64,000 nucleotides of DNA from Rhodococcus triatomae BKS 15-14 (GCA_000341795.1 AODO01000002.1:46300-110299), one strand, 5' to 3'; positions 27,450 to 38,235 are shown, counted from the first letter of the stretch. Numbers and translations: made by a program. The notes: a model not told the origin generated them from the sequence alone.

Positions 27450-28481
27450 TCAGGCGCGCCGCCTGCGCACGATCCACCAGACGGCACCCGCCGCGACCAC
27501 CGCGAGAACGACACCGACCGCGACGCCCGCCGCCGGTTCGATCTGCACCGCGACGGACGCATCAGCCGAATCCTCGGGCATCGGCACGAGATCGGTTGCA
27601 CCACGGATGATTCGGATCGGCGGTAGCGATCCACCACCGGACTCCGACGCGGTGAGCAGGTGGCCGCCGTCGGTGAAGGCGATCGCCTCACCCTGCGGCT
27701 CGTCGGGCAGCGGTATGCGGATCGGCGTGGACTCGGTGAGCGCGGCCACGACGTCCCCGTCCGGTGCCGCGAACAAGTATGCGTCGGTGTAGGTGCGCAG
27801 TGCCACGACCCGGCCGTCCACGCTCACCGCACCACCCGTCACCAGCGTCGACCCGGCTGTCGGCACCGGCCCGCCGGGAGTGTCCGTCGGCCCGACCCGG
27901 ATCGCCCCGGCCCGGCGCAACGGACTCGGTCCAGGGCTGGGCAGGTCCGCCACGGGAATGTCGGAGACGTAGACACCCGACTGCCCGAGCAGGGTCTTGG
28001 TGACGATCACCGGCCGACCGTCGGCGCCGACGAGGAGTGCCTCGGCGTCCTGCGCGGTGTCGGGATAGCTCAGCCGGTGCAGGCCACCGGCCCCGGACCC
28101 GGGATCCATCGAGGTCAACGCGATCGTCTCGCGACGACGGTCGTTGTCACCGGTGTCCGACAGCCACAGCGTGCCGTCGTGGAGGGCGAGATCCTCCACG
28201 TCGTACGAGTCGACGGGAACCGCGAGCGTGCCGGTCACCGCGCAGTCGTGGTCGAGGACCCACACCGTCTGGTCGGTTCCACTGTCGCCGACGGCGAAGA
28301 ACCGGTCGCCGTCCGCGGTCAGCCCCGACAGCTCGGCGATCCCTGTTTCGGTTGGGGTGCAGAGGGTTTCGACCTCCGCCGCCACGACGACCGGAGTCGG
28401 CGTCGGCTGCGCGCCGACCGGTGCCGACACGGCGAACACCGCACCCACCGCGCCGCACGCGGCCACCACGCGGCGCCGCAT
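27450..28481 (-). CDS. exported protein with predicted beta-propeller-like repeats and C-terminal membrane anchor, paralogue B
   Basis: This 343-residue protein has a signal peptide (APVGAQ near residue 25), the same blades as its neighbour at 25277 (GDSGTDQTVWVLDHDC, DVEDLALHDGTLWLSDTGDNDRRRE, AEALLVGADGRPVIVTK) and, uniquely, a terminal helix followed by VRRRRA that would anchor it in the membrane with the domain outside. Function unknown. The ATG at 28481 lies 19 bp after the hflX stop, so it can be read through from the miaA-dapF-hflX run. TTG and GTG codons at 28499 and 28496 are alternative starts. Confidence 0.78.
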   Translation of the reverse strand: MRRRVVAACGAVGAVFAVSAPVGAQPTPTPVVVAAEVETLCTPTETGIAELSGLTADGDRFFAVGDSGTDQTVWVLDHDCAVTGTLAVPVDSYDVEDLALHDGTLWLSDTGDNDRRRETIALTSMDPGSGAGGLHRLSYPDTAQDAEALLVGADGRPVIVTKTLLGQSGVYVSDIPVADLPSPGPSPLRRAGAIRVGPTDTPGGPVPTAGSTLVTGGAVSVDGRVVALRTYTDAYLFAAPDGDVVAALTESTPIRIPLPDEPQGEAIAFTDGGHLLTASESGGGSLPPIRIIRGATDLVPMPEDSADASVAVQIEPAAGVAVGVVLAVVAAGAVWWIVRRRRA

Positions 28482-28500
28482 CCCCACCCCCGCCACCAAC

Positions 28501-29955
28501 TCAGGCTGCGCTGTGCCGGAACTCGTCGAGGGCCGCCGCCAGTGCCGGCGGCACCTTGGCTCGCACGAGAGTGCCCTCCGCCTCGTGCGCCGTGTCGAGG
28601 ATGCGGCCGTCGGCGTGGATCCGCGCCATCAGGTCGCCCCTGCTGTACGGGAGCAGCACTTCGATCTCGACCTCCGGCGGACTCACCAGGTCGGCGAGCG
28701 TGGCCCGTAGGTCCTCGATCCCGTCGCCGGTGCGGGCGGACACGAACTTCGCCCCGGTCAGCAGAGCGCGCAACTGCGTCAGCGTCACCGGGTCGGCGGC
28801 GTCGATCTTGTTGACCACCAACAGTTCCGGCGGCGGCGGAGCATCCGATTCGCGAAGGACGTCGACGATGACCTCACGCACGGCCTTGATCTGCTCGGTC
28901 GGCAGCGGGTCCGAGCCGTCCACCACGTGCAGCAGCAGGTCGGCGTCCGCGACCTCCTCCAGCGTCGACCGGAACGCCTCGACCAACTGTGTCGGGAGGT
29001 GACGCACGAAACCGACGGTGTCGGTGAGCACGTACTGCCGCCCGTCCGGGAACTCCGCCTTCCGCGTCGTCGGGTCCAGTGTCGCGAACAGCGCGTCCTG
29101 CACGAGGACTCCCGCGCCGGTGAGGGCGTTGAGGAGGCTCGACTTGCCGGCGTTGGTGTACCCGACGATCGCGACCGACGGCACGTCGCTGCGGAGCCGC
29201 TTGGTTCGCTTGGTGTCGCGCGCCGCCTTCATACCCTTGATCTCACGGCGCAGCTTCGCCATCCGCTCGCGGATGCGGCGACGGTCCGTCTCGATCTTCG
29301 TCTCACCCGGACCACGCAGACCAACGCCGCCGTTGCTGCCGGCGCGGCCACCGGCCTGCCGGGACATCGACTCACCCCAGCCGCGCAGTCTCGGCAACAT
29401 GTACTCCATCTGCGCGAGGGCGACCTGCGCCTTGCCCTCGCTGGAGGTGGCGTGCTGGGCGAAGATGTCGAGGATGAGCGCCGTCCGGTCGATCACCTTG
29501 ACCTTCACGACCTTCTCCAGCGCGGTCAGCTGAGCGGGTGTCAGCTCGCCGTCGCAGATCACGGTGTCCGCGCCGGTCGCGAGGACGACCTCGCGCAACT
29601 CGTCGGCCTTGCCCGATCCGATGTAGGTGGCGGCATCCGGTTTGTCGCGGCGCTGCACCAGCCCTTCGAGCACCTCGGATCCCGCCGTCTCGGCGAGCGC
29701 GGCGAGCTCGGCCATGCTGGCGTCGGCCTGGGCGGCCGTTCCGGAGGTCCACACCCCCACCAGCACGACCCGCTCGAGGCGCAGCTGCCGGTACTCGACC
29801 TCGGTGATGTCGGTGAGTTCGGTGGACAGACCCGCGACGCGGCGCAGTGCACTGCGCTCGTCGAGTTGGAGTTCACCGACCGACGGTGAGTGGCCGGCCC
29901 GGTCGTGGTCGGACCCGGTGCGGGACATGTCGGTCATTTCGTCTGATTTCGTCAT
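28501..29955 (-). CDS. hflX: GTPase HflX (ribosome-splitting GTPase)
   Basis: HflX binds the 50S subunit and splits stalled ribosomes under stress. The 484-residue protein has an N-terminal nucleotide-binding domain (VICDGELTPAQLTALE), a coiled-coil linker ending RGPGETKIETDRRRIR, and the G domain with G1 GYTNAGKSS, G3 DTVGF and G4 NKID. The start at 29955 is preferred; ATG at 29937 is possible, and the first 40 residues are poorly conserved. It follows dapF on the minus strand in the mycobacterial order miaA-dapF-hflX. Confidence 0.95.
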   Translation of the reverse strand: MTKSDEMTDMSRTGSDHDRAGHSPSVGELQLDERSALRRVAGLSTELTDITEVEYRQLRLERVVLVGVWTSGTAAQADASMAELAALAETAGSEVLEGLVQRRDKPDAATYIGSGKADELREVVLATGADTVICDGELTPAQLTALEKVVKVKVIDRTALILDIFAQHATSSEGKAQVALAQMEYMLPRLRGWGESMSRQAGGRAGSNGGVGLRGPGETKIETDRRRIRERMAKLRREIKGMKAARDTKRTKRLRSDVPSVAIVGYTNAGKSSLLNALTGAGVLVQDALFATLDPTTRKAEFPDGRQYVLTDTVGFVRHLPTQLVEAFRSTLEEVADADLLLHVVDGSDPLPTEQIKAVREVIVDVLRESDAPPPPELLVVNKIDAADPVTLTQLRALLTGAKFVSARTGDGIEDLRATLADLVSPPEVEIEVLLPYSRGDLMARIHADGRILDTAHEAEGTLVRAKVPPALAAALDEFRHSAA

Positions 29956-30030
29956 ACACCGCAATGATCCCACGCCCGGCCACCACGATGCACCCCGATT
30001 AACCCGGGAGACGACCACGGCCGGTGCGGA

Positions 30031-30912
30031 CTATCGACCGAGCGACGACCACCACGACTCGTCGAGACTCCCCGACGCGACGAGAACCGACGGCCCGCGC
30101 AGCGTCGCCGAGCCGTCCGCGACGGTCACGACGACCTCGCCGCCGGGTACCCGGACCCGCACCTCGCCCTCCGCTCGGCCGTCGGCGCGCAGCGCCGCGG
30201 CCGCCGCCGCGACGGTGCCAGTGCCGCAGGACCGGGTCTCCCCGACGCCGCGCTCGTATACCCGCATGTCCACGCCGCCGTCCCGGATCGGGGTCAGGAT
30301 CTCCACGTTGACGCCGTGTTCGAAGAACGATGCATCGAATTCCGGTGCCGTCGTCAGGTCCAGCTCGGCCAGTGCCGCCGCCGTCAGATCGTCGGACACG
30401 CAGGCCAGGTGCGGGTTGCCGACGTCGATTCCGAGCCCGGTGAACTCCTGTCCCGCGACCGTCGCAGTCGAGGTGCCGAGCTCGCGCACCGCACCCATCG
30501 CGACCGTCACGTCCGCGGTCGCGCCCGCGACCGAGTGCACGATCACCGGCCGGGCACCGGCCCGGGAGCCCACCACGAACTCGTCGCCCGACTCCAGGCC
30601 CGACGCCCGCAGGAAGTGCGCGAACACCCGAACCCCGTTGCCGCACATCTCGGCGACGGATCCGTCGGCGTTGCGGTAGTCCATGAACCAGTGATCCGCC
30701 TCGACGCCGTCCGGCAACACGTCGAGCACGCCGGTCTCCACCAGGACTCCGGCCCGCGCAACTCGCAGCACGCCGTCCGCGCCGATGCCGCGGTTGCGAT
30801 CGCACAGCGCGGACACCCGCGCCTCGGTCAATTCGATGGTGGCGTCGAGGTCCGGCAGGATGACGAAGTCGTTCTGTGTGCCGTGACCCTTCGCGAACTG
30901 CATGGCGACCAT
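30031..30912 (-). CDS. dapF: diaminopimelate epimerase
   Basis: DapF interconverts LL- and meso-diaminopimelate for lysine and peptidoglycan synthesis. The 293-residue product has the family start [11 protein letters not shown] and both catalytic cysteines, Cys90 ([10 protein letters not shown]) and Cys229 ([10 protein letters not shown]). The ATG at 30912 has GGAG ten bases upstream; ATG at 30903, directly before QFAKGHG, is the alternative. It sits between a SpoU methyltransferase and hflX. Confidence 0.96.
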   Translation of the reverse strand: MVAMQFAKGHGTQNDFVILPDLDATIELTEARVSALCDRNRGIGADGVLRVARAGVLVETGVLDVLPDGVEADHWFMDYRNADGSVAEMCGNGVRVFAHFLRASGLESGDEFVVGSRAGARPVIVHSVAGATADVTVAMGAVRELGTSTATVAGQEFTGLGIDVGNPHLACVSDDLTAAALAELDLTTAPEFDASFFEHGVNVEILTPIRDGGVDMRVYERGVGETRSCGTGTVAAAAAALRADGRAEGEVRVRVPGGEVVVTVADGSATLRGPSVLVASGSLDESWWSSLGR

Positions 30913-30983
30913 GCTAGTGGCGCTCCGCATCGACGCCGCGGCGCCGAAGAGACTCAGCCGCGCGGCCACGTGGTCGGAAACGG

Positions 30984-31841
30984 TCATCGCGCACCGCCGG
31001 TGACCGCAACCGACCGTTGCCGCGTGATCTCGTACAGGCACACCGCACCGGCGGACGGGGCACCGAGCGAGCTCGCCGCGCCCCCGATGGGGATGCTCAC
31101 CGTCACGTCGCAGGCTCGTCGCCAGCCGGCACTCATGCCGCGCGTCTCGTTTCCGATCACCAGGATCGTTCCGCCTCTCAGGTCGTGGTCGAACACGGTG
31201 GCGTCACCGTCCTCGTCGGTGCCGACGATCTGCAGGTGCCGGTTCTGGCGATCCCGGAACGCGACCACCTCGCCGGGGTCGGCGGCGGTGAACACCGGCA
31301 TCGCGAACAGTGAACCGGTGGACGCCCGCACGCACTGCGGATCGAACGGGTCCGCGGCGTGACCGGTCACGATCACGGCGTCGGCCCCGAACGCGTCCGC
31401 ACTGCGGACGAGGGTACCGAGGTTGCCGGGCGACGACGGGCGGTCGAAGACCACGACGAGGGGTTCGCGTTCGGAGCCGCGCAGCGTGAGCCCCGACAAC
31501 GACCGGGTGCGCGTCTTCGCCACCGCGATCAGCTCCGGCGCCGCCTCGGACCGCTCCCCGAGTTCCGTCATCAGCTCGCCGCTGACCCCGATCTTCTCCC
31601 CCGGCCAGGCCGCCGTCAGGTCCTTCGCCCACCGGGACAGCGGGTCTCCGTCGACGCGGTACAGCAGGGTCTCGAGCGGCCAGTCGTGCTCGACCGCGAG
31701 ACTCAGTGGGCGCACGCCCTGGATCAGGAATCGCCCGGCCTTCGTCCGCTTGGACCGGGTCGTCAGATAGGAGAGCCACTGCTGGAACCGGGCGTTGCGG
31801 ACGGTGACCCGGGGCGGCCCGCCGCCGGCGGTTCGGCTCAT
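30984..31841 (-). CDS. SpoU/TrmH-family RNA 2'-O-methyltransferase
   Basis: This 285-residue SPOUT methyltransferase has an N-terminal substrate-binding region and a C-terminal knotted domain. Motif 1 ([20 protein letters not shown]), motif 2 ([12 protein letters not shown]) and motif 3 ([19 protein letters not shown]) are visible. In most SpoU enzymes motif 3 reads SLN; here Asn is Gly, which could alter activity or cofactor handling. The RNA target, tRNA or rRNA, is unknown. It lies between miaA and dapF; M. tuberculosis has miaA and dapF adjacent, so this gene looks like an insertion relative to that order. Confidence 0.88.
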   Translation of the reverse strand: MSRTAGGGPPRVTVRNARFQQWLSYLTTRSKRTKAGRFLIQGVRPLSLAVEHDWPLETLLYRVDGDPLSRWAKDLTAAWPGEKIGVSGELMTELGERSEAAPELIAVAKTRTRSLSGLTLRGSEREPLVVVFDRPSSPGNLGTLVRSADAFGADAVIVTGHAADPFDPQCVRASTGSLFAMPVFTAADPGEVVAFRDRQNRHLQIVGTDEDGDATVFDHDLRGGTILVIGNETRGMSAGWRRACDVTVSIPIGGAASSLGAPSAGAVCLYEITRQRSVAVTGGAR

Positions 31842-31892
31842 CGCCCGACCTGCTGTGGGCTGCCCGTGGCTCGCGACGTCATGTCCGGAAGT

Positions 31893-32843
31893 CTAGGTCC
31901 CGGCGTCGACCCGCCGGCCGTCGCCGCCGGATCGGCCCTCGACCACGGCGAGCGCCGTCGGCACGAGATCCGGGCGGGCGGCGTCGACCCAGCTGATCCG
32001 AGCGTCGCGCCGGAACCAGGAGCGTTGCCTGCGGACATAGCGCCGCGTCCCGATGAACGTGCGTTCGCGGGCCTCGTCCATGTCGTACTCGCCGTCCATG
32101 GCGGCGAGCACCTGGGCGTACCCGATCGCCCGCGGCGCGGTGACGCCCTCTCGCAGGCCCGCGCCTGTCAGCGCCTCGACCTCGTCCACCAGGCCCGCCT
32201 CGAACATGAGCCGGGTCCGGCGTTCGATCCGGTCGTCCAGTTCGGTCGTGTCCCGATCCACGCCGAGCAGCACCGCACCCCAGCGCGGTTCCCCGATCGC
32301 CGGCGCCGACGCCGCGAACGGCTGTCCGGTCAGTTCGACCACCTCGAGCGCGCGCACCATCCGCCGGCCGTCGGTCGGCAGGATCGTCGCCGCTGCCTGC
32401 GGATCGACCCTGCACAGCTCCTCGTGGACGCCCGCGACGCCCCGCTCGGCGAGCACCGCCTCCCACTTCGCGCGCACACCCGCATCGGTGGCCGGGAACG
32501 TCCAGTCGTCGAGCAGCGACTGGACGTACATCATCGAGCCGCCGACGATCACCGGCACCGCGCCGCGCGCGGCGATCGCCTCGACGTCCGCCCGTGCGGC
32601 CTCCTGGTACCGGGCGACGGTCGCGGTCTCCGTCACGTCCAGGACGTCGAGCTGGTGGTGCGGGATCCCGCGGCGCTCCCCGACCGGCAGTTTCGCTGTG
32701 CCGATGTCCATGCCGCGGTACTGCTGCATGGCGTCGATGTTGACGATCTCGCCGCCCAGGTGCTCCGCCAGGGCGAGCCCGAGGTCCGATTTCCCGCTCG
32801 CGGTCGGCCCCACCACCGCGATCGGCCGGATCCCGCCGGTCAC
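31893..32843 (-). CDS. miaA: tRNA dimethylallyltransferase
   Basis: MiaA prenylates A37 of tRNAs reading UNN codons, using dimethylallyl diphosphate. The 316-residue product has the P-loop GPTASGKS near residue 11, the [15 protein letters not shown] motif and the C-terminal GYAQ...[15 protein letters not shown] region. The GTG at 32843 overlaps the stop of the upstream LigB-like gene (GTGA), giving translational coupling. The next enzyme of this modification, MiaB, is encoded at 36.7-38.2 kb. Confidence 0.96.
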   Translation of the reverse strand: MTGGIRPIAVVGPTASGKSDLGLALAEHLGGEIVNIDAMQQYRGMDIGTAKLPVGERRGIPHHQLDVLDVTETATVARYQEAARADVEAIAARGAVPVIVGGSMMYVQSLLDDWTFPATDAGVRAKWEAVLAERGVAGVHEELCRVDPQAAATILPTDGRRMVRALEVVELTGQPFAASAPAIGEPRWGAVLLGVDRDTTELDDRIERRTRLMFEAGLVDEVEALTGAGLREGVTAPRAIGYAQVLAAMDGEYDMDEARERTFIGTRRYVRRQRSWFRRDARISWVDAARPDLVPTALAVVEGRSGGDGRRVDAGT

Positions 32844-33565
32844 GGCAGCCACAGTCCGACGTGATAGGCCACGCCGAACGGCGCGCCGCGATAGGTGGTC
32901 GTGACCCGGCCCGGCGTCCGGCCGAACAACCCGGCGAGCACCTGCCACGCCGCTCGTCCCTCGATCCCGAGATCCGAGCACGTCGCCGGATCGAGCCGAC
33001 GCAGGTGGTCGAGATCTCCCGTGTCGAGGGCGCGGTCGAGTTCGCGCTGGGTCTGCGGTGCACGTTCGTCGAACGCGCCGGGCGCTTTCGGGGTCAGGGT
33101 GGTGGCGCCGTCCGCCACCACGAGGACACCCTGCGCCGACTCCTCGCCGTCGAGTTGCTTCCGCAGCCGGGCGCCGATGTCGGTGCACTCCTCGGGTGCG
33201 GTGTCCGCCGCGACGACGAGGGCTTCCGCGACCACGTCGCCCGGCGCAGTTGCGCGCAACCAGCCGCCGACGAGAACCGGCAGCGGCACATCCTGATCGA
33301 CGTCCGGCACGACATCGCCGTCACCCACACCGAGCCCGACCCGCACATCCACCCCGAATCCGGCGAAGCTCCCCACCGTGTCGGGACCGAAGCTCGCGGA
33401 GACCGGGCCGACACCGACGATCGTCCAGGTGCCCGCGGACGCGGCGAGCAGGCCGGCCGCCTCGACGGAGGCCGCACGCAGGTCCGCGGTCTCCTGCGCC
33501 GCAGTGCCTGCCAGTTCGGGTATCAGCAGAGGTGGGCAGGAAACCAGGGCCGCGGCGGTGAACAC
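32840..33565 (-). CDS. class III extradiol dioxygenase (LigB)-like conserved protein
   Basis: This protein of about 241 residues corresponds by position to M. tuberculosis Rv2728c, just upstream of miaA. It begins [20 protein letters not shown] and shows the LigB-like alternation of short strands and helices, but I cannot point to a full set of iron ligands, so dioxygenase activity is unproven. The Ala/Gly/Val-rich composition is normal for the group. The GTG at 33565 is chosen to match the usual N-terminus; GTG at 33604 would add 13 residues. Its TGA overlaps the miaA start. Confidence 0.75.
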   Translation of the reverse strand: MFTAAALVSCPPLLIPELAGTAAQETADLRAASVEAAGLLAASAGTWTIVGVGPVSASFGPDTVGSFAGFGVDVRVGLGVGDGDVVPDVDQDVPLPVLVGGWLRATAPGDVVAEALVVAADTAPEECTDIGARLRKQLDGEESAQGVLVVADGATTLTPKAPGAFDERAPQTQRELDRALDTGDLDHLRRLDPATCSDLGIEGRAAWQVLAGLFGRTPGRVTTTYRGAPFGVAYHVGLWLP

Positions 33566-33770
33566 ACCGGGCAACGGTAGTCGCCGCGGGAGGCAACCCG
33601 CCACGAGGCACGTCCCGACGGCGCGGACCGCACAATCCCAACTCTCGTCGTCCGAGCTGTTTCAATGGTCGGAACACCTCGTTCCGGGTTGAATAGGACC
33701 AACACGTGCCGATCGGGCACGTGACGAGTGAGGCAGCGGCAGCCGTGACGCGCGGCAGAGATGAGGAGCC

Positions 33771-35126
33771 ATGACCGACAGCAGCGCACCCAAGCCCGGC
33801 GCACCCAAGCCCGGCGCACCGAAGCCCGGCGCACCGAAGCCGGGCGCGGCGAAGCCGGGAGCCGTCACCCCCTCTCCCGCAGCTGCCGTGCATGCGCCTG
33901 CCATCGCTCCACCGAGCGACCCGAGTCTGTTCGGTCGCGTCGACGAGGACGGCACCGCGTGGGTGAAGACGGCGGACGGCGAACGCCAGATCGGTTCGTG
34001 GCAGGCCGGGGACGCCGCCGAGGGCCTCGCGCACTTCGGTCGCCGCTACGACGATCTCGCCACCGAGGTCGGACTGCTCGAGGCACGTCTGACCTCGGGT
34101 ACCGGGGATGCGCGTCGCACCCGCACCGCCGCCATCGCGCTCGCCGAGTCGCTGCCCACGGCCGCCGTGATCGGCGACATCGACGCGCTCGCCGCCCGCC
34201 TCGACGCGGTGATCAGCAGCTCCGCCGAGGTCGCGGAAGCGGAGAAGGTGGAACGCGACCACCAACGCGAGGAACACACGCACCGCAAGGAGGAGCTGGC
34301 CGCCGAAGCCGAGCAGATCGGCGCGGAGTCGACTCAGTGGAAGGCCGCGGGTGACCGGCTCCGCGAGATCCTCGAGGAGTGGAAGACCATCCGCGGTGTC
34401 GATCGCAAGCTCGACGACGCCCTCTGGAAGCGCTACTCGAAGGCCCGCGAGGCCTTCAACCGGCGCCGGGGAGCGCACTTCGCGGAGCTCGACCGGGAAC
34501 GCGCCGCTGCGAAGACCCGCAAGGAAGAGTTGTGTGTGCGTGCCGAGGAACTGCAGGACTCCACCGACTGGGGTCCGACCGCGGGCGCCTTCCGTGATCT
34601 GCTCGCCGAGTGGAAGGCCGCCGGCCGTGCCCCGCGCGAGGCCGACGACGCCCTCTGGAAGCGGTTCAAGGCCGCGCAGGACGTGTTCTTCGGTGCCCGC
34701 AACGCCGCGTCGTCGGAACGGGACGCCGAGTTCGAGAGCAACGCGGCCGCCAAGGAGGCCCTGCTCGACGGCGTCGACATCGACCCGGCGAAGGGCCTCG
34801 ACGCCGCGCGCGCGGCGCTGCGCGACCTGCAGGAGAAGTGGGACGAGATCGGCAAGGTCCCCCGTGAGAAGATGCACGACCTCGAGAGCCGGCTGCACGC
34901 GATCGAGAAGAAGGTCCGCGACGCGGCGGATTCGCAGTGGCGTCGCACCGACCCGGAGGCCATGGCTCGAGCGGCGCAGTTCCGCGAGCGGGTGGCCCAG
35001 TTCGAGGAGCAGGCCGCCAAGGCGACGGCCGCAGGCAAGACGAAGGACGCCGACGCGGCGCTCGCTCAGGCGAAGCAGTGGCGCGAATGGGCCGACGCGG
35101 CGGAGGGCGCCGTCGAGGACAGGTGA
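33771..35126 (+). CDS. DUF349-domain coiled-coil protein (Rv2731-like)
   Basis: This 451-residue, highly charged protein contains repeated DUF349 units of about 75 residues ([28 protein letters not shown] near 203 and [30 protein letters not shown] near 278, with a further weaker copy). These should form long helical coiled coils. The N-terminus has five APKPG repeats (residues 6-30), probably an extended flexible tail. The family role is not settled. The same position, divergent from the LigB-like/miaA run and followed by a minus-strand membrane gene, is seen in M. tuberculosis. Confidence 0.85.
   Translation: MTDSSAPKPGAPKPGAPKPGAPKPGAAKPGAVTPSPAAAVHAPAIAPPSDPSLFGRVDEDGTAWVKTADGERQIGSWQAGDAAEGLAHFGRRYDDLATEVGLLEARLTSGTGDARRTRTAAIALAESLPTAAVIGDIDALAARLDAVISSSAEVAEAEKVERDHQREEHTHRKEELAAEAEQIGAESTQWKAAGDRLREILEEWKTIRGVDRKLDDALWKRYSKAREAFNRRRGAHFAELDRERAAAKTRKEELCVRAEELQDSTDWGPTAGAFRDLLAEWKAAGRAPREADDALWKRFKAAQDVFFGARNAASSERDAEFESNAAAKEALLDGVDIDPAKGLDAARAALRDLQEKWDEIGKVPREKMHDLESRLHAIEKKVRDAADSQWRRTDPEAMARAAQFRERVAQFEEQAAKATAAGKTKDADAALAQAKQWREWADAAEGAVEDR
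33786..33860 (+). repeat. five tandem 15-bp repeats encoding APKPG
   Basis: Five consecutive 15-bp units near GCACCSAAGCCSGGC, the last one diverged, lie in frame at the start of the DUF349 gene. Copy number can change by slippage without breaking the frame. Confidence 0.9.
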
Positions 35127-35161
35127 CCGACCCGGTCATGACAGGCGACCGCAGGTCCGTT

Positions 35162-35196
35162 GCCGGCCTGAGGGATGTGCGCACCCTCAGGCCGGC
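35162..35196. terminator. bidirectional hairpin terminator
   Basis: A 13-bp perfect stem (35162-35174 with 35184-35196) and 9-base loop lie between the convergent DUF349 gene and the membrane-protein gene. The right arm overlaps the last codons and stop of the latter. Confidence 0.8.
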
Positions 35197-36104
35197 CGTG
35201 CGATCCCCCACAGGTGTCGCACGGAGGCGACGAGCATGATCGTGCCGACCACCACGGCCGGCCACACCAGTACCCGGCCTGCCGAGTGGAGGGCCGACAC
35301 TCCGGTGGCGGTGCCCACCGTCATGGCCGCGACCGAGGTCATCCCCAACGGGAACACCGTCGACCATCTGCGCAGATCGAACGACAGCCGGGGCCGGCGC
35401 AGCTCGCAGCACACCAGCAGCACGTAGGCCGCGAGCTCGGCGAGCTCGATGGCGATCGCAACGTGTGGCAGGTACACCGTCCACCCGGTCCACCCCGCCG
35501 CGTCGACGGCGAGCACGATCCGGCCGGCGGCGAGCGCACTGATCGCCAACGCCCCCGCCGCAACCCAGTGATCTCCCGCTCCCAGGAGCAGTTGGTTCGG
35601 CGGGAACCATCGCAGGACGGCGACGTAGCAACCGAGGCCGACGACGAAGAGGGCGGTCGACGGCACTATCAGCCAGGGCCGTCCCGCGGTGGACGACAGC
35701 GTCGCCCCGAGCACCGCGACGCCCTGCGTCGCGACGCACAGCAGGAAGCCGGCACCCACGGCGGGAACGGTCCATCCCCTCAGCACGGAGGGCATCAGCA
35801 CCAGCCACGCGATCACCCCGGCGACGAGCGCGGCCGCGGCGATCGGTGTCCATCCGAGGAGCGCGAGCCGTGTCCCGAGAACGGTCGTCGCGGCGACACC
35901 CGTCAGCGCCGCGGGGGTACGCGATTCGCGGACCAGCCTGGGTCGGTCCAGCACGAACCTGCCCGCGATCACGACGACCAGCGCCACCCACGTCACGATC
36001 CCGAGCGCGAGCCAGACGAGCGAGAACACCTCGTGGCCCAGAAGGTGCACGGCCACGGACACGATGCCGAACGACATCGCCGCCGCACCGACGACAGGCT
36101 GCAC
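35187..36104 (-). CDS. membrane protein, TDT/SLAC1-like (tellurite-resistance/dicarboxylate transporter family)
   Basis: This 305-residue protein has about ten hydrophobic helices and little else. The FPLGMTSVAAMTVG segment near residue 250 matches the FPLGM motif of TDT/SLAC1 proteins, which move anions or organic acids. Substrate unknown. Only GTG at 36104 serves as a start before an upstream in-frame stop that lies near the stop of the preceding gene. It follows the small membrane protein gene 41 bp away on the same strand. Confidence 0.72.
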   Translation of the reverse strand: MQPVVGAAAMSFGIVSVAVHLLGHEVFSLVWLALGIVTWVALVVVIAGRFVLDRPRLVRESRTPAALTGVAATTVLGTRLALLGWTPIAAAALVAGVIAWLVLMPSVLRGWTVPAVGAGFLLCVATQGVAVLGATLSSTAGRPWLIVPSTALFVVGLGCYVAVLRWFPPNQLLLGAGDHWVAAGALAISALAAGRIVLAVDAAGWTGWTVYLPHVAIAIELAELAAYVLLVCCELRRPRLSFDLRRWSTVFPLGMTSVAAMTVGTATGVSALHSAGRVLVWPAVVVGTIMLVASVRHLWGIARPA

Positions 36105-36145
36105 CGAGTGGGCGACCCGGATCGGCGTCGCCCACCGGCTACGGG

Positions 36146-36715
36146 TCAGCGATCACCCCAGAGGAGGTGTCCCTCGGTCTCCGCGCTGCGCCGCCTGCGT
36201 TCCTCCTCCGCGGCCAACTGGATGGCCGTGCGCTGCCAGACGACGTGCAGCCAGTGGAAGGTCAGCACCATGATCAGGACCCATCCGAGGATCAGGCCGA
36301 TGCCGGGCCCGCCGCCGGGCGACCCGGCGTCGAGGGTTTGGCGTGACCAGATCGCGAGCATGCCGAAAACGCTGGCGACGGCCGAGCCGGCGACCGCGAT
36401 CCAGGCGAGCACCCAGCGCCGGGTGGCGAGCGCGAGCATGCCGATGACGATGCCGAACACCAGCGTCAGCCAGACGAACACTCGGGACGGCAATGCGATG
36501 TCCTCGGCGAGGGCGACGTCGTTTCCGACGAGAACGTCCCAGCCCTTCGCATCGCCGGTGTGCGGGAGCGCGAAGGTGCCGAGCAACGCGAGCATGCCGA
36601 CGGCGACGACGAGCGCGCGCAGCCCGGGGTCGATCTCACGGGCGACCTTCTTCTCGGCCGCGTCGATGTCCTTGCGGTACTGCTCGAGCGAGTCCTCGGG
36701 CTTGTTGCTGCTCAT
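36146..36715 (-). CDS. conserved four-helix membrane protein (Rv2732c-like)
   Basis: This 189-residue protein has a charged N-terminus ([24 protein letters not shown]), four membrane helices and a basic-acidic tail. It corresponds by position to Rv2732c next to miaB. No enzymatic motif is seen and its function is unknown. The ATG at 36715 overlaps the miaB stop (ATGA), so it is probably translated after miaB. Confidence 0.82.
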   Translation of the reverse strand: MSSNKPEDSLEQYRKDIDAAEKKVAREIDPGLRALVVAVGMLALLGTFALPHTGDAKGWDVLVGNDVALAEDIALPSRVFVWLTLVFGIVIGMLALATRRWVLAWIAVAGSAVASVFGMLAIWSRQTLDAGSPGGGPGIGLILGWVLIMVLTFHWLHVVWQRTAIQLAAEEERRRRSAETEGHLLWGDR

Positions 36716-38235
36716 ACTCCACATCCGGTGACGGTGGGCAGCGGTGCGGGTGCACCGATCTGCGGAAGGCCGAGACCGACGCCGATCGGCGGGGTCTTCG
36801 GGGTGATGCCGCGTTCGTGGAAGTCGCCGGCGCGGGTCCGGCGGTGCGTCAGGACGAGCCCGTCGGCGATCAGGTGGTGCGGGGCCGCGCCTGTCACGAC
36901 CGCGGTGATCACGTCACCGGGCCGGACGTCGCCGTCGAGATTCCCCTCGGGGCGGAAGTGCACCAGCCGGCCGTCGCGGGCACGACCGCTCATCCGTCGC
37001 GTCTCGGCGTTCTTGCGCCCCTCCCCGGCGGCGACCAGCAGTTCCACCTCGGTGCCGACGAGCTTCCGGTTCTCGTCGAGGGTGATCTCCTCCTGCAACG
37101 CGATCAGCCGGTCGTAGCGCTCCTGAACGATCTCCTTCGGGAGCTGATCGGGCAGCTCGGCGGCGGGCGTGCCGGGGCGCTTCGAGTACTGGAACGTGAA
37201 CGCGCTGGTGAACCGCGCCTGCCGGACGACGTCGAGGGTGGCCTGGAAGTCCTCCTCGGTCTCGCCGGGGAAGCCGACGATGATGTCGGTGGTGATCGCT
37301 GCGTGCGGCATCGCGGCACGAACCTTGTCGATGATGCCCAGGAACTTCGCGCTGCGGTAGGACCTGCGCATCTCCTTGAGGAGGCGGTCGGAACCGGATT
37401 GCAGCGGCATGTGCAGCTGCGGGCACACGTTCGGGGTGTCCGCCATCGCCTCGATGACGTCGTCCGTGAACTCCGCGGGGTGCGGTGAGGTGAACCTGAC
37501 CCGCTCGAGGCCCTCGATCTCGCCGCAGGCGCGCAGCAGCTTCGCGAACGCGCCCCGGTCGCGGGGTAGTTCGGGATCGGCGAAGGACACCCCGTAGGAG
37601 TTGACGTTCTGGCCGAGCAGGGTGACCTCGAGGACGCCTTCGTTCACGAGCGCCTGTACCTCGGCGAGAATGTCGCCGGGCCTGCGGTCGACCTCCTTGC
37701 CGCGGAGCGACGGCACGATGCAGAAGGTGCACGTGTTGTTGCATCCGACGGAGATGGAGACCCAGCCCGCGTAGGCCGACTCCCGCTTCGCGGGCAGGGT
37801 CGACGGGAAGGCCTCCAGCGAGTCGAGGATCTCGACCTGGGCCTCCTCGTTGTGCCGGGCACGTTCGAGCAGCACCGGAAGCGAACCGATGTTGTGGGTG
37901 CCGAACACGACGTCCACCCACGGCGCCTTCTTCACCACCGTCTCGCGGTCCTTCTGGGCCAGGCAGCCGCCGACGGCGATCTGCATGCCGGGGTGCGCGT
38001 CCTTCGTGGGTCGCAGGTGGCCGAGGGTGCCGTACAGCTTGTTGTCGGCGTTCTCGCGGACCGCGCAGGTGTTGAACACCAGGAGGTCGGGATCGACACC
38101 GGGGGTGGCCTTCGTGTAGCCCGCCTCCTCGAGCAGGCCCGAGAGCCGCTCCGAGTCGTGCACGTTCATCTGACACCCGAAGGTGCGCACCTCGTAGCTG
38201 CGGCTCTTCGGGGAGGTGAGGTCGATCGAATCCAC
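36712..38235 (-). CDS. miaB: tRNA-2-methylthio-N6-dimethylallyladenosine synthase
   Basis: MiaB adds the methylthio group to i6A37, following MiaA. The 507-residue protein has the N-terminal cluster ligands Cys21, Cys57 and Cys91, radical-SAM ligands Cys165, Cys169 and Cys172 (CNNTCTFC), and a C-terminal TRAM domain. The GTG start at 38235 begins directly before the first conserved strand. It shares its promoter region with the divergent gluA gene and is coupled to the membrane gene downstream. Confidence 0.97.
   Translation of the reverse strand: MDSIDLTSPKSRSYEVRTFGCQMNVHDSERLSGLLEEAGYTKATPGVDPDLLVFNTCAVRENADNKLYGTLGHLRPTKDAHPGMQIAVGGCLAQKDRETVVKKAPWVDVVFGTHNIGSLPVLLERARHNEEAQVEILDSLEAFPSTLPAKRESAYAGWVSISVGCNNTCTFCIVPSLRGKEVDRRPGDILAEVQALVNEGVLEVTLLGQNVNSYGVSFADPELPRDRGAFAKLLRACGEIEGLERVRFTSPHPAEFTDDVIEAMADTPNVCPQLHMPLQSGSDRLLKEMRRSYRSAKFLGIIDKVRAAMPHAAITTDIIVGFPGETEEDFQATLDVVRQARFTSAFTFQYSKRPGTPAAELPDQLPKEIVQERYDRLIALQEEITLDENRKLVGTEVELLVAAGEGRKNAETRRMSGRARDGRLVHFRPEGNLDGDVRPGDVITAVVTGAAPHHLIADGLVLTHRRTRAGDFHERGITPKTPPIGVGLGLPQIGAPAPLPTVTGCGV

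Noticed and set aside
33786..33860. Possible CRISPR or other repeat array
   Set aside because: The 15-bp units have no spacers and are coding repeats inside the DUF349 gene.
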